From positions 1 through 46,849 of the forward strand of contig NSJK01000025.1 in assembly GCA_002632325.1 (NCBI GenBank): 46,849 nt of DNA. Reading direction: 5' to 3'. Below, piece by piece: positions 1-9,005 of this stretch (positions are counted from its first letter, which is position 1; each line of letters starts with the position of its first letter). Position numbers and translations under genes: made by a program. A model generated the notes under the pieces. It did not search any database and was not told where the DNA came from. It saw only the letters and a program-made list of their open reading frames with translations. Source of the DNA: Lysobacterales bacterium. GTDB lineage: Bacteria > Pseudomonadota > Gammaproteobacteria > Xanthomonadales > Rhodanobacteraceae.

Positions 1-31
1 CACCCACCCCGCCCTGCGCGGCGTAGCCGCG

Positions 32-172
32 TCAAGCCAGCGGCAGCGTCACACGCATCCGCACGCCCGTCGGCAGCACCAGCTCCGCCGATCGATCGCC
101 GAACGCGACCGCGGGGTCTGTCAAACAACCGGTTGCCGACTCTGGAACGCTTGCATGTTTTACATAGCTCAT
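32..172 (-). CDS. short uncertain ORF
   Basis: A 46-codon ATG reading frame runs leftwards and ends at a TGA near the window edge. The C-terminal half (AELVLPTGVRMRVTLPLA) resembles the strand-rich tail of small insertion-sequence accessory proteins such as the first IS66-type ORF, but this resemblance is weak. It may be a remnant of a mobile element next to the toxin-antitoxin pair. No good ribosome binding site was seen. It could equally be a chance frame. Confidence 0.2.
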   Translation of the reverse strand: MSYVKHASVPESATGCLTDPAVAFGDRSAELVLPTGVRMRVTLPLA

Positions 173-220
173 GAACACTATATCCATTGGAAATGCGCTT
201 GACATATAGAAGGATTAATC
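150..220 (+). promoter_or_regulatory. AT-rich promoter region of the toxin-antitoxin pair
   Basis: About 70 bases before the first start codon are clearly richer in A and T than their surroundings. They contain a TATATC element (179-184) and a TTGACA (199-204). The TTGACA lies too near the start codon to be a usual -35 box. The strong AGAAGGA ribosome binding site sits about six bases before the ATG at 221. The exact promoter is not resolved. Confidence 0.3.
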
Positions 221-667
221 ATGCAAAGCATGACACTTGAGCAGCTACGCGCCACGGTCAGCGCCGGTGGCGTTGTCGGCGTGACCTTGAAAGGTCAAGG
301 CAGCGGGTTCCTCCTGGAGATTGCCACCCGCAGCGGGCAAGACGCTTTTCTGGTGAAGGCCCGCAGCACCGAGCCGCGCCGCTTCGGTAGTCCGAACTCC
401 GCGTTGATCGTGTTGCGCGAACTTGGCATTTCCGTTGCACAGCTCGACGCAACCAACTGGAACCCCGACCAGAAAGAAGTCACGCAGAACCGGGATAGCC
501 GCGCCCAGGCGATGCGCAAAGCGCACGAAGCCGCAGCCTACAACCAGTGGCTGGCCGGCGAGATTCAGGCATCCATTGACGACCCCCGGCCGAGCATTCC
601 GCACGATGAAGTCATCGCCGAGATGGACGCCGACATTGCCGCCTTGCCGAAGAATGAGCGCGCATGA
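221..667 (+). CDS. putative antitoxin partner of a ParE-type toxin
   Basis: A 148-residue acidic protein overlaps the following ParE-like toxin gene by four bases (ATGA), so the two are translated together. An upstream partner of this kind is usually the antitoxin or DNA-binding component, but I do not recognise a named antitoxin fold here. The N-terminal part (about 1-75) looks like a compact alpha/beta domain; the rest is charged and helical (many Ala, Glu, Asp), fitting a flexible toxin-binding tail. The start at 221 is preferred over the internal ATG at 230 because AGAAGGA lies at proper spacing. At 148 residues it is longer than a typical ParD (about 80). Function is inferred from context. 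Confidence 0.6.
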   Translation: MQSMTLEQLRATVSAGGVVGVTLKGQGSGFLLEIATRSGQDAFLVKARSTEPRRFGSPNSALIVLRELGISVAQLDATNWNPDQKEVTQNRDSRAQAMRKAHEAAAYNQWLAGEIQASIDDPRPSIPHDEVIAEMDADIAALPKNERA

Positions 668-966
668 CGGCCAAGCCTTACCGCATCGAATGGCGACCGA
701 TGGCACGCGAGGACTTGCGCGGCATCGTGCGCCACATCGGCAAGGACAGCCCGACGCGAGCAAGGAGTTTCGGCCAGGAACTGCGCGACAAGACCAAGCC
801 GCTTGCACAGCATCCAGAGCTTGGCCGACAAGGCCGACCGGGCTTGCCCGACTGGCTGCGCGAACTGGTGGTGCATGCGAACTACATCGTTTTTTACCGT
901 GTGCGGGCCGAGGTCCGCACTGTCGAGATCCTGAGAGTGAAGCACGCGGCCCAACAAACGCCGTGA
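664..966 (+). CDS. RelE/ParE family toxin
   Basis: A 100-residue protein with the RelE/ParE pattern: a first strand (YRIEWRPMAREDL), a helical stretch with RHIGKDSP, a middle segment with HPELGRQGRPGL, the conserved ELVVHANYIVFYRV core and a last strand ending VEILRVKHAAQQ. ParE-family members act on DNA gyrase, RelE members on ribosome-bound mRNA; the IVFYRV and ILRVKHA segments fit the ParE branch better. It is translationally coupled to the upstream putative antitoxin. Length matches the family (90-105 residues). Confidence 0.8.
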   Translation: MTAKPYRIEWRPMAREDLRGIVRHIGKDSPTRARSFGQELRDKTKPLAQHPELGRQGRPGLPDWLRELVVHANYIVFYRVRAEVRTVEILRVKHAAQQTP

Positions 967-1161
967 TCACAACCCCGGCGCTGACGCGACAGATCCAACC
1001 GTAGTGGCTCGGCCATCGGCGTCGATAACGCCGCTGGATTGGCGATCGAGATTCCATTCCTGGCTGGCACTGCCGCTGCCGGGCACGATGGGCGGATCGC
1101 AGGAAGAGCCTGGACCGAAGACATCGAGCGGACGCAGGCGCAACGGGCTCACGGTCAGGTT

Positions 1162-1170
1162 TGCTAGGAT
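1162..1170 (+). promoter_or_regulatory. extended -10 element of the lipid cassette
   Basis: TGCTAGGAT is a TG-n extended -10 box with TAGGAT at 1165-1170, 29 bases before the ATG at 1199. No convincing -35 element lies 17 bases upstream, which is acceptable for an extended -10 promoter. Similar GCTAnnnT elements occur before other genes here (15283, 17218, 18266, 27669). From 967 to 1161 no gene was seen. Confidence 0.4.
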
Positions 1171-1198
1171 GCGCGAGCCCAATCGCAGGGAATCGCAC

Positions 1199-1819
1199 AT
1201 GGCCGAAGCAGATCGCCGCCCCATCGCCGCACGCAATACCGGTTGGGCCATGGGCACCGCGCGCGTGCTGGCGCGCAGCGGAATCACGCCCAACCAGATT
1301 TCCGTGCTCAGCGTCGCGTTCGCACTGGCCGGCGCGGCCGCGCTCCTGGTCTGGCCCGACTGGCGCGGCATGCTCGCCTGCGCGTTGTGCATCCTGCTGC
1401 GTCTGCTGTGCAACCTGTTCGACGGCATGGTGGCGGTGGAGGCCGGTCGTGGCGCGACGCCGATCGGTGCCGTGTACAACGACGTGCCCGACCGCATCGC
1501 CGATGCGCTGTTCCTCATCGCACCGGCCTACCTGATCGGCCTGCCATGGCTGGGCTGGCTCGCTGCGCTGCTCGCGATCACCACCGCCTACATCCGCGTG
1601 CTCGGCGGCTCGCTCGGCCTGGCGCAGGATTTCCGCGGACCGATGGCCAAGCCGCATCGCATGTGGCTGCTCGGGATCGCATTGGTCGTCTCCGCGGCTT
1701 TGCCGATGCATGCAGGCCCAATCATGCTGTGGACGCTTGCGATCATCGCCGGCGGCGCGGCGCTCACCTGCGCCTTGCGCCTGCGCGCGATCGCCACGCA
1801 GCTTGCGGCGCGATCCTGA
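1199..1819 (+). CDS. CDP-alcohol phosphatidyltransferase family membrane protein
   Basis: A 206-residue integral membrane enzyme. The segment DGMVAVEAGRGATPIG followed by NDVPDRIAD corresponds to the CDP-alcohol phosphotransferase signature (DG, A, G, then spaced Asp residues that bind metal and CDP). The usual Arg after the Ala is Val, and the Asp spacing differs from the canonical Gx3Dx3D form, so this is a divergent subgroup. About five to six hydrophobic helices are visible. The ATG at 1199 is preferred over an upstream frame extension because protein similarity begins here and a promoter lies 29 bases away. It starts a three-gene cassette with an acyltransferase and a CdsA-like enzyme. 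The alcohol acceptor cannot be told from sequence. Confidence 0.85.
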   Translation: MAEADRRPIAARNTGWAMGTARVLARSGITPNQISVLSVAFALAGAAALLVWPDWRGMLACALCILLRLLCNLFDGMVAVEAGRGATPIGAVYNDVPDRIADALFLIAPAYLIGLPWLGWLAALLAITTAYIRVLGGSLGLAQDFRGPMAKPHRMWLLGIALVVSAALPMHAGPIMLWTLAIIAGGAALTCALRLRAIATQLAARS

Positions 1820-1820
1820 C

Positions 1821-2417
1821 ATGCTCTCGCAAGCCCTGAGTCTGTTCGTGCGCCTGCTGGTTGGCGCACGCCCGCAGTGGGTCGGCTGCAAACCCGACCC
1901 TGCCTTGCGCATCTACTACGCCAACCACACGAGCCACATGGATACGCTCGCGCTATGGTGCGCGCTGCCCGCGAATCTGCGCGCGCGTACGCGTCCGGTT
2001 GCGGCGGCCGATTACTGGGCCGGCGGCGGTTTCAAGTCGTACCTGGCCACCCATGGCTTCAATGCGCTGTTCATCCAGCGTCATCGGGAACCGGGTGGAC
2101 CCGATCCGCTGGCGCCGCTCGAGGCTGCACTCGCGAACGGCCAGTCGCTCATCATCTTTCCAGAAGGCACGCGCCGCGCGCAGGCCTTGCCCAGTGCGTT
2201 CAAGAGCGGGCTCTACCACCTCGCCACGCGCTGCCCACAGGCCGAACTCGTGCCGGTGTACATGGACAATCTCTATCGCAGCCTGCCCAAGGGCGCGCTG
2301 TTGCCGGTGCCGCTGACGTGCACGGTGCGGCTGGGCAAGCCGCTGCAGCTGCAGGCGGGCGAGGACAAGGACGAATTTCTGGAACGCGCACGACTGGCTG
2401 TGGTGGAGCTCGCATGA
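1821..2417 (+). CDS. PlsC-like lysophospholipid acyltransferase
   Basis: A 198-residue acyltransferase. NHTSHMD (residues 35-41) is the NHx4D catalytic motif, in which His activates the acceptor hydroxyl, and IIFPEGTRR is motif III that binds the glycerophosphate. One hydrophobic segment near the N-terminus would anchor it at the inner face of the inner membrane. It should transfer an acyl chain from acyl-CoA or acyl-ACP to a lysolipid such as lysophosphatidate. It begins two bases after the phosphatidyltransferase stop and overlaps the following cdsA-like gene by four bases, so the three form one operon. It is shorter than classical PlsC (about 245 residues). Confidence 0.87.
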   Translation: MLSQALSLFVRLLVGARPQWVGCKPDPALRIYYANHTSHMDTLALWCALPANLRARTRPVAAADYWAGGGFKSYLATHGFNALFIQRHREPGGPDPLAPLEAALANGQSLIIFPEGTRRAQALPSAFKSGLYHLATRCPQAELVPVYMDNLYRSLPKGALLPVPLTCTVRLGKPLQLQAGEDKDEFLERARLAVVELA

Positions 2418-3358
2418 ACTCGCAGGAAAAGTTCTATTGGCTGTTCGGTGGCATCCTCAGCCTGCTGGTGCTGGCCTCGTGCATCGGCGCACTGTTGCAC
2501 TGGCGCGCGCGCGGCAACGAGACGATCGCCAACCTCAACGCGCGCGTGCGTGCATGGTGGGTGATGGTGGCGATCATCGCCGTCAACTTCGTGCTCGGCA
2601 CCAATGCGACCGTGGTGCTGTTCGCGTTGGCGTCACTGTTCGCACTGCGCGAGTTCATCACGCTCACGCCGACGCGGCCGGGCGATTACCTGCCGCTGGT
2701 GGCCTGTTTCTACGTGCTGCTTCCGGTGCAGTACTGGCTGATCGCGGCCGACTGGTACAACCTGTTCGCGATCTTCCTGCCGGTCTACGGATTCTTGTTG
2801 CTGCCGGTGCTGGCCGCGGTTTCGGGCGATACCGAGGACTTCCTCGCGCGCGTGACCAAGGTGCAGTGGGGCCTGATGATCACGGTCTACTGCATCAGCT
2901 ACGCACCGGCGCTGCTCTTGGTCGAGGTTCCTGGTTTCAGCGAACAACCACGCAACAACCTGCTGCTGATGATCTACCTGCTCACCATCGTGCAGATGAG
3001 CGATGTGCTGCAGTACGTGTTCGGCAAACTCCTTGGCAAGCACAAGATCGCGCCGAAGGTGAGTCCGTCCAAGACGGTGGAAGGCTTCGTTGGCGGCGGC
3101 CTCGCGGCAACCGGCCTGGGCACCGCGCTGTGGTGGATCACGCCGTTCACGCCCTTGCAGGCCTGCGGCATGGCCGCGGCGATCGTGGTTTCCGGCTTTC
3201 TCGGCGGACTGGCCCTGTCTGCGGTCAAACGCAGCCTTGGCGCCAAGGACTGGGGCGCGATGATCGAAGGCCACGGCGGCATGCTCGACCGCCTCGACTC
3301 GGTGAGTTTTGCGGCGCCAATCTTCTTCCACCTCACGCGCTATTTTTTCGAACCCTGA
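2414..3358 (+). CDS. cdsA: phosphatidate cytidylyltransferase family protein
   Basis: A 314-residue polytopic membrane protein of the CdsA family, which converts phosphatidate and CTP to CDP-diacylglycerol. The C-terminal signature is clear: SAVKRSLGAKDWGAMIEGHG followed by GMLDRLDS, with the Lys-Asp and Asp-Arg-x-Asp residues that bind metal and CTP. VSPSKTVEG matches the other conserved cytosolic segment. The Pro before the second Gly of the usual PGHGG is Glu here. About eight hydrophobic helices are present. With the two upstream enzymes it makes a compact phospholipid head-group cassette. It may be a second copy besides a housekeeping cdsA elsewhere; symbol given by family. Confidence 0.85.
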   Translation: MNSQEKFYWLFGGILSLLVLASCIGALLHWRARGNETIANLNARVRAWWVMVAIIAVNFVLGTNATVVLFALASLFALREFITLTPTRPGDYLPLVACFYVLLPVQYWLIAADWYNLFAIFLPVYGFLLLPVLAAVSGDTEDFLARVTKVQWGLMITVYCISYAPALLLVEVPGFSEQPRNNLLLMIYLLTIVQMSDVLQYVFGKLLGKHKIAPKVSPSKTVEGFVGGGLAATGLGTALWWITPFTPLQACGMAAAIVVSGFLGGLALSAVKRSLGAKDWGAMIEGHGGMLDRLDSVSFAAPIFFHLTRYFFEP

Positions 3359-3385
3359 GATGTCGCGGCGTGCGCCAATCCGCCC

Positions 3386-4798
3386 TCAGGCCAGCAGCTT
3401 GCCCGGATTCATGATGCCCAGCGGATCGAGTGCGGCCTTGAGTGTGCGCATCAGGTCGAGCGCCACCGGATCCTGATAGCGCGGCAGCAATTCACGCTTG
3501 AGCTGACCGATGCCATGCTCGGCGCTGATCGAACCGCCGAGCGCATGCACGCGCTCGTAGACCAGAGCATTGATGCCGGCTTCGTGCGCGAGCAGGCTCG
3601 CCTGATCCATCAGCGGACCGCGCGCGACGTTGTAGTGCAGATTGCCATCCCCCAGATGACCGAACACGACCACGCGCACGCCGGGAAACGCCGCTGACAG
3701 TGCGGCGCCGGTGTCGCGCACGAAATCGGCAACCACCGAAGCGGGCAGCGAGATGTCGTGCTTGATGCTGATGCCGGCCGACTTTTCGGCCAGCGGGATG
3801 CTCTCGCGCAGATGCCACAGCGCCTGACTGTGCGCGATCGAAGTGGCAATGGCGGCGTCATGAATCAGGCGCTTCTCGGTCGCCGTGCCGAGCACGCGCT
3901 CGAAGCGTTCGCGCGCGTGCTGCTCGGACTCGCTGTCGGAAACCTCGATCAGCACATGCCAGGGCAAGGCCGCGGTTTCAGGCGCGAACGGCGCCTGCAA
4001 CTGCGGGAACACCTGCGTGACCTCACGCAGGCAGTCGCCGGAGATCAGCTCGAAACCCGTGAGTGAGGCGCCAAAGCCCGCACGCGCCTGCGCGAGCATT
4101 GCCACCGCCGCCTCAATCGAGTCGAGCGCAAGCAGGGCGGTCATGCGCGCGGCGGGCAAGGGAAACAATTTGAGCGTGGCCGCAGTGATGATGCCGAGCG
4201 TGCCTTCGCTGCCGATGAACAGATCACGCAAGTCGTAACCGGTATTGTCCTTGCGCAGCGCGCGCAGGCCATGCCATATCTCGCCTTGCGCAGTCACCAC
4301 TTCGAGGCCCAGACACAGCTCGCGCATCGAGCCGTAGCGCAGCACCTGGGTGCCACCGGCATTGGTCGCGAGGTTGCCGCCGATCGTGCAACTGCCTTCG
4401 GAGCCCAGACTCAGTGCAAACAGGCGCCCCGCCGCCTGCGCGGCGCGCTGCACATCCTGCAGGATGCAGCCGGCTTCGACCACGATCGAATCGTTGGCGA
4501 CATCGACGCTGCGAATCGCCTTCATGCGTGCGAGCGAAACCACGATCGCCTTGCCGGAATCATCGGGCGTGGCGCCACCATTGAGGCCGGTGTTGCCTCC
4601 TTGCGGCACGAGTCCGATGCGTTGCTGCGCGCAGCAACGCACGAGTCGCGCGACTTCATCAGGAGACTCCGGTCGCAGCAACGCGAGTGCGCGGCCGTGA
4701 TAGCGGCCACGCCAATCCACCAGCGCCGATTCGGCATCGGCACCGGTGAGGACGTGGCCTTCCCCCACGATCGCGCGCAAGGCTTCCAACGCATCCAT
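3386..4798 (-). CDS. FAD-binding 2-hydroxyacid dehydrogenase (GlcD / D-2-hydroxyglutarate dehydrogenase type)
   Basis: A 470-residue flavoprotein. The N-terminal FAD_binding_4 domain carries VPQGGNTGLNGGA and later LGSEGSCTIGGNLATNAGG and FIGSEGTLGIIT, which hold the FAD pyrophosphate. The C-terminal FAD-oxidase_C domain carries GHLGDGNLHYNV, with His residues that bind a metal in D-2-hydroxyglutarate and D-lactate dehydrogenases, and ends with SAEHGIGQ and DPLGIMNPGKLL. It oxidises a D-2-hydroxyacid and passes electrons to quinone or an electron carrier. The ATG at 4798 has GGGA at proper spacing; a TTG six codons upstream is possible. Substrate is not decidable between glycolate, lactate and hydroxyglutarate. 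It is convergent with cdsA. Confidence 0.88.
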   Translation of the reverse strand: MDALEALRAIVGEGHVLTGADAESALVDWRGRYHGRALALLRPESPDEVARLVRCCAQQRIGLVPQGGNTGLNGGATPDDSGKAIVVSLARMKAIRSVDVANDSIVVEAGCILQDVQRAAQAAGRLFALSLGSEGSCTIGGNLATNAGGTQVLRYGSMRELCLGLEVVTAQGEIWHGLRALRKDNTGYDLRDLFIGSEGTLGIITAATLKLFPLPAARMTALLALDSIEAAVAMLAQARAGFGASLTGFELISGDCLREVTQVFPQLQAPFAPETAALPWHVLIEVSDSESEQHARERFERVLGTATEKRLIHDAAIATSIAHSQALWHLRESIPLAEKSAGISIKHDISLPASVVADFVRDTGAALSAAFPGVRVVVFGHLGDGNLHYNVARGPLMDQASLLAHEAGINALVYERVHALGGSISAEHGIGQLKRELLPRYQDPVALDLMRTLKAALDPLGIMNPGKLLA

Positions 4799-4853
4799 CA
4801 GCGGATCCCGCTGCAAGGTGATGCCCGATTGTAGTCGCGTTGGGCGACGCGGC

Positions 4854-7082
4854 TCAGTCGAAACGGTAGGCGAACTTGACGAGGATCTGGTCGTCCTGAC
4901 GCAGACTCAGGCTGCGCGCGAGCAGATCGGTGCTGGTATCGGCAAGCGGCAATTGCTCGTAGCCGCCACGGCCGTAGACCACGTAGATCGCCGACAGGGG
5001 TGCCAATTCGTATCGATAACGAATCTGCAGACCGAGATTCTTCACGCCGAAGTCCTCGATCGCATCGTTGACAGGCTGCGCGTGTCCGCGCGGATCGACG
5101 CGATAGCCGTGGTTGAGCACGGCCTGCAGACCGATCGCCTGCAGTTTCATGCGCAGTTCCTGACGCGGGCCGATCGCCCAGGTGAAGCCGGCTTCCAGTT
5201 GCAGCATGCGCCGACGGAAGCTGCCGATCAGGTTGTCGCGTTGCCACACCAGCCAATCGCCGGTGCCGGTCCATTTGAGCTCGGTCTCGATGCGAAACGC
5301 ATCGCTGAGGAAATAGGTGGGCTCGATCTTCGCCGACCAGCCGAGTCGGTGATAGCCGGCAAGGCCGCCGCCGGCGAGGCCCAGGCCCCATTCCAGACCC
5401 CAGTCACCCTTGCGCGGACGAAAGCTCATGAAGTCGAAACCGAACGTGGGCGGCAGATGCAGGGCGCCATGTCCGCGCGTAAGCAGGTCGTCCCAGGCGG
5501 CCGAGCTCAGGCGCAAGGCCAGTTCGTCGCTGCCTCCTTTGCGCAGTTCACTGCTGCGCCCGAGCAGCAGACTGCGACGCAGGCGCAAGCCCGCATCGTC
5601 GCTGTCAAGCGCATCCAGTCGCAATTGCCAATCGTGTGATCTGTAGCGCGAATCACTCGGCAGTTCGGTCGCGCGCTTGCGCAATTCCCAGTGCAGGTAG
5701 TCGAAGTCATTGCGCGCGAGGTAGCCGAAGTCGTTGACTTCGAGGCGCTTGTCGAAATGCATCAATGCCCACTGCTGGCGCCAACCGTTACCGATTTCAT
5801 GGTCGATGCGCGAGGTCGCACCCAGACCGTGCTCGCGCGCACCGGCCTGCACGATTTCGCTGCCGACGAGGTTGCTGCGCACGGTCCAACTTGGCGTCGG
5901 TGTCCAGTGATGATCCACACCCAGTACCTCGGCGCGGCGATCGAGCCAAGGTCGGTCGACATGGGTGAGCATCGCGCCCAGACTCTGCTCGCCGAAGTCA
6001 TGCACGAGCCGCGCCGCACCGAAGAACCGGCCTGCCGCATCGCGCTCGTCGGCAGCGAGAACGCCGTAGCTGGTGGTGCCGAGGCTGCCATTGAACTTGA
6101 TCGCAGCAGCGATGTCCCCCGCGCCTTGCCCGTCATCGGCCGGCGCGCCGACGCGGCGCGTGTACAGCAGCGCGCTGTTGTCATCAAGCAGATCGAAGGC
6201 GAACAGACTCTGGTTCTCGGTGAAGAACGGTCGCTTGTCGGAGAAATAGGTTTCGGTGGCGCTGAAGTTGATGACGAGGTCATCACTTTCGACCTGGCCG
6301 AAATCCGGGTTCAGCGATGCGGTGAGCTGGAACTGACCGCTCGGCTTCCAGAACAGGTCGGCACCTGCATCGAAGTGACTGCGCTTGCGCACGTTGTCGT
6401 ACAAGGCCGAGGCATAGGGCGTGATCGCCAGCAACGACTGGCTGAAAGCGGGAACCTCGACCTGCGCAAACTCGCTGACGAAACGCGGCCGCATGAAACT
6501 CGCCACTGGCCAGGCGACGCGCTCGCCGTTGGAACCGAACACGCGATCCAGATACAGCCCGATCGTGCGCGTCGCGCCCTGCGCCTTGTGCATCGGCGCG
6601 GTGTGCCAGGGTACGCGCAGCTCCGCAGTCCAGCCTTGGGCATCCTGCGCGACTGCATGTTCCCAGATCCCGTCCCAATCCTTGCGGAAATTCGATTCGT
6701 TGGTGATGACCGCATCATTGATGCCGTCGGTCGAGCTCAGAGTGAAGTTGTAGGCACTGCGACCATCACCGTTGAAATCGACCATCAGGTTGACGCGATC
6801 GACCGACTCCTCGAAATCACGCTGCACACGCTGCGCAGTGCGCGTCACGCTTGCAGGCTGGCTGACACGGAACGCCACCGCGAGACCTTCGGGCGTGGCG
6901 AGCACCCAGGCTTCCACCGGCTGGCTGGTCGGATCGCCGGTGAGCGGCTGGGTCTGGCGAAAGTCGGTGATGTGACGTGCGCCCTGCCACTCACCCGGCT
7001 CGATGCGGCCATCGATGGTGACGGCTGCGGCCGGCAGGCTGGACAAGGCAAACGTGAACGCGGCGAGGCGCGCAGGCAACAT
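4854..7082 (-). CDS. DUF5916 family outer-membrane protein
   Basis: A 742-residue exported protein. A signal peptide (LAAFTFALSSLPAAA) is followed by a CBM9-like beta-sandwich domain (about 20-200) beginning VTIDGRIEPGEWQGA, the typical opening of DUF5916 proteins. The segment with KRPFFTENQSLFAF is the conserved family signature. The C-terminal two thirds alternate polar and hydrophobic residues and end in YRFD, as in outer-membrane beta-barrels. The ATG at 7082 has AAGGGA as ribosome binding site; a longer frame to 7220 lacks one and would run into the MAPEG gene. The function of the family is unknown; ligand binding at the cell surface is the usual guess. Confidence 0.85.
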   Translation of the reverse strand: MLPARLAAFTFALSSLPAAAVTIDGRIEPGEWQGARHITDFRQTQPLTGDPTSQPVEAWVLATPEGLAVAFRVSQPASVTRTAQRVQRDFEESVDRVNLMVDFNGDGRSAYNFTLSSTDGINDAVITNESNFRKDWDGIWEHAVAQDAQGWTAELRVPWHTAPMHKAQGATRTIGLYLDRVFGSNGERVAWPVASFMRPRFVSEFAQVEVPAFSQSLLAITPYASALYDNVRKRSHFDAGADLFWKPSGQFQLTASLNPDFGQVESDDLVINFSATETYFSDKRPFFTENQSLFAFDLLDDNSALLYTRRVGAPADDGQGAGDIAAAIKFNGSLGTTSYGVLAADERDAAGRFFGAARLVHDFGEQSLGAMLTHVDRPWLDRRAEVLGVDHHWTPTPSWTVRSNLVGSEIVQAGAREHGLGATSRIDHEIGNGWRQQWALMHFDKRLEVNDFGYLARNDFDYLHWELRKRATELPSDSRYRSHDWQLRLDALDSDDAGLRLRRSLLLGRSSELRKGGSDELALRLSSAAWDDLLTRGHGALHLPPTFGFDFMSFRPRKGDWGLEWGLGLAGGGLAGYHRLGWSAKIEPTYFLSDAFRIETELKWTGTGDWLVWQRDNLIGSFRRRMLQLEAGFTWAIGPRQELRMKLQAIGLQAVLNHGYRVDPRGHAQPVNDAIEDFGVKNLGLQIRYRYELAPLSAIYVVYGRGGYEQLPLADTSTDLLARSLSLRQDDQILVKFAYRFD

Positions 7083-7186
7083 GGCGAGATCCCTTCGGCA
7101 ACAACGCGCAGCATGCCGCGACACGGCCCGAGGCAAACCTGCCGGAAGCCATGTTGCGTACCTGCGTATGCAGACGCGGCAGACAT

Positions 7187-7579
7187 TCAGCCGGCGAGCA
7201 TCGCTCCGCCCACGCCCCACGCGGCCATGACCACAACGGCAGTCCAGGCAAGCATCGAGATCACATAGGCCGGACCACGCGATTCAGGTCGCCGCAGGTA
7301 GGCCACCATGAACCAGATCCGACCAGCCAACCAGACCAGACCCGCGATCCCCGCCCACTGGGCGAAGCCGTGCAGCGCAGCGAGCCACAAAGCCGGCAGG
7401 AACACCACGGTGTTCTCGAGCGTGTTCATCTGCACGCGGAAGATGCACTCGAACTGCGGATGCCCGCTCGTCGCCGGTGCCTTGATCCGGTAACGATGAC
7501 GGCCGTAACCGACCGCCAAGGCGGTGGCAAACAAGAGCAACACGTTCAGCAAGGTGACAAGTTCGGGCAGGTGCGACAT
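7187..7579 (-). CDS. MAPEG family membrane protein
   Basis: A 130-residue protein with four hydrophobic helices. [16 protein letters not shown] in the second helix region is the MAPEG fingerprint (RxxxNxxE), where Arg, Asn and Glu help bind glutathione in eukaryotic microsomal enzymes. [20 protein letters not shown] is the conserved turn before helix four. Bacterial members are probable glutathione-dependent transferases or peroxidases of unknown substrate. It lies divergent to metK, with 169 bases between the two start codons. Length is typical of the family. Confidence 0.85.
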   Translation of the reverse strand: MSHLPELVTLLNVLLLFATALAVGYGRHRYRIKAPATSGHPQFECIFRVQMNTLENTVVFLPALWLAALHGFAQWAGIAGLVWLAGRIWFMVAYLRRPESRGPAYVISMLAWTAVVVMAAWGVGGAMLAG

Positions 7580-7748
7580 CAGGCATTCCCACGTTCAGGT
7601 TGCGATCTGTGGAGGCTACAGGCGCCACGTCGCGCCGGGAACTGGCAAGCACAACGAAAGCACGAACCCGCTGCTGCAAACGCCGATCGCGGCGTGTATC
7701 ATGCGCGGTTTCCATCCATCCATCCGCATTGAAGGATATACAGTCGCG
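7580..7748 (+). promoter_or_regulatory. metK upstream region
   Basis: This 169-base stretch separates two divergent start codons. A TATCAT at 7697-7702 is a possible -10 box for metK, and AAGGA at 7732-7736 is a plausible ribosome binding site. I looked here for the palindrome seen before ahcY and metF and for a known SAM or SAH riboswitch core and found neither. A tandem CCATCCATCCATCC run lies at 7712-7725. Confidence 0.35.
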
Positions 7749-8948
7749 ATGAGCAACTACCTCTTCACTTCCGAATCGGTCTCCGAAGGTCATCCCGACA
7801 AGGTCGCCGACCAGATTTCCGATGCCGTGCTCGATGCCATCCTCATCCAGGACAAGCGCGCGCGCGTGGCCTGCGAAACCATGGTCAAGACCGGCGTTGC
7901 GATCGTCGGTGGCGAAATCACCACCAGCGCCTGGATCGACCTCGAAGCACTCACGCGCAAGGTCATCCTCGACATCGGCTACAACTCCTCCGACGTCGGT
8001 TTCGACGGCGCCACCTGCGGCGTGCTCAACCTCATCGGCAAGCAGTCGCCCGACATCAACCAGGGCGTGGACCGCAAGAATCCCGAAGACCAGGGCGCGG
8101 GTGATCAGGGCCTGATGTTCGGCTACGCCACCAACGAGACCAAGTCCTTCATGCCGGCCGCGATCGATCTGTCGCATCGCCTCGTCGAGCAGCAGGCCAA
8201 GGTGCGCAAGGCGAAGAACTCCAAGCTGCCGTGGCTGCGCCCCGACGCCAAGAGCCAGGTCACGCTGCGTTACGAGAATGGCAAGGCGGTCGGCATCGAC
8301 GCCGTGGTGTTGTCGACCCAGCACAACCCCGAGGTCAAGCAGAAGGACCTCGTCGAGGGCGTGCGCGAATACATCTTGAAGCCGGTGCTGCCCGCCAAGT
8401 GGCTGCACAAGGGCACCAAGTTCCACATCAACCCGACCGGCAAGTTCGTGATCGGCGGGCCGGTCGGCGACTGCGGCCTGACCGGGCGCAAGATCATCGT
8501 CGACACCTACGGCGGTTGGGCCCGCCATGGCGGCGGCGCGTTCTCGGGCAAGGATCCGTCCAAGGTCGACCGTTCGGCGGCTTATGCCGCGCGCTACGTC
8601 GCCAAGAACATCGTTGCCGCCGGCATCGCCGACCGCTGCGAAGTGCAGGTGAGCTACGCGATCGGCGTGGCCCACCCGACTTCGATCTCGGTCACCACCT
8701 TCGGCACCGGCAAGATCGGCGACGACAAGATCGAAAAGCTGATCCGCAAGCACTTCGACCTGCGCCCCTACGGCATCCTCCAGATGCTCGACCTCATCCA
8801 CCCGATGTATCAGCAGACCGCCAGCTACGGCCACTTCGGCCGCGAGCCGAAGAAGGTCACGCTGGCCAACGGCGAAAGCTTCACCACCTTCTCGTGGGAA
8901 GCGACCAACAAGGCCGAGGAGCTGCGCAAGGCCGCGGGCATCAAGTAA
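7749..8948 (+). CDS. metK: S-adenosylmethionine synthetase
   Basis: A 399-residue cytosolic enzyme making S-adenosylmethionine from methionine and ATP. Signatures are complete: [20 protein letters not shown] at the N-terminus (active-site His and Asp), [13 protein letters not shown] in the middle, and [19 protein letters not shown] near residue 265, the phosphate-binding loop. The start at 7749 gives the usual [18 protein letters not shown] opening. Length is slightly above E. coli MetK (384). It is followed by a strong terminator, so it is probably a single-gene unit. ahcY and metF of the same methyl cycle lie in this window. Confidence 0.97.
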   Translation: MSNYLFTSESVSEGHPDKVADQISDAVLDAILIQDKRARVACETMVKTGVAIVGGEITTSAWIDLEALTRKVILDIGYNSSDVGFDGATCGVLNLIGKQSPDINQGVDRKNPEDQGAGDQGLMFGYATNETKSFMPAAIDLSHRLVEQQAKVRKAKNSKLPWLRPDAKSQVTLRYENGKAVGIDAVVLSTQHNPEVKQKDLVEGVREYILKPVLPAKWLHKGTKFHINPTGKFVIGGPVGDCGLTGRKIIVDTYGGWARHGGGAFSGKDPSKVDRSAAYAARYVAKNIVAAGIADRCEVQVSYAIGVAHPTSISVTTFGTGKIGDDKIEKLIRKHFDLRPYGILQMLDLIHPMYQQTASYGHFGREPKKVTLANGESFTTFSWEATNKAEELRKAAGIK

Positions 8949-8978
8949 GGCCCTGCGCTCCAGCGTCGTGCGAAGAAC

Positions 8979-9005
8979 CGGGCCGCAGATGCGGCCCGTT
9001 TCATT
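8979..9005 (+). terminator. rho-independent terminator of metK
   Basis: CGGGCCGC (8979-8986) pairs perfectly with GCGGCCCG (8991-8998) over a four-base AGAT loop and is followed by TTTCATTT. It lies 30 bases after the metK stop. The stop codon of the minus-strand nucleotidyltransferase gene (9001-9003) is embedded in the T-rich tail. Confidence 0.85.

Noticed and set aside
245..1912. Long minus-strand open frame across the toxin-antitoxin pair and phosphatidyltransferase
   Set aside because: Arg- and Gly-rich composition typical of an antisense frame in GC-rich DNA; it covers recognisable genes on the other strand.
7580..7748. SAM riboswitch or methyl-cycle palindrome before metK
   Set aside because: No matching core, stem pattern or palindrome arms could be found.
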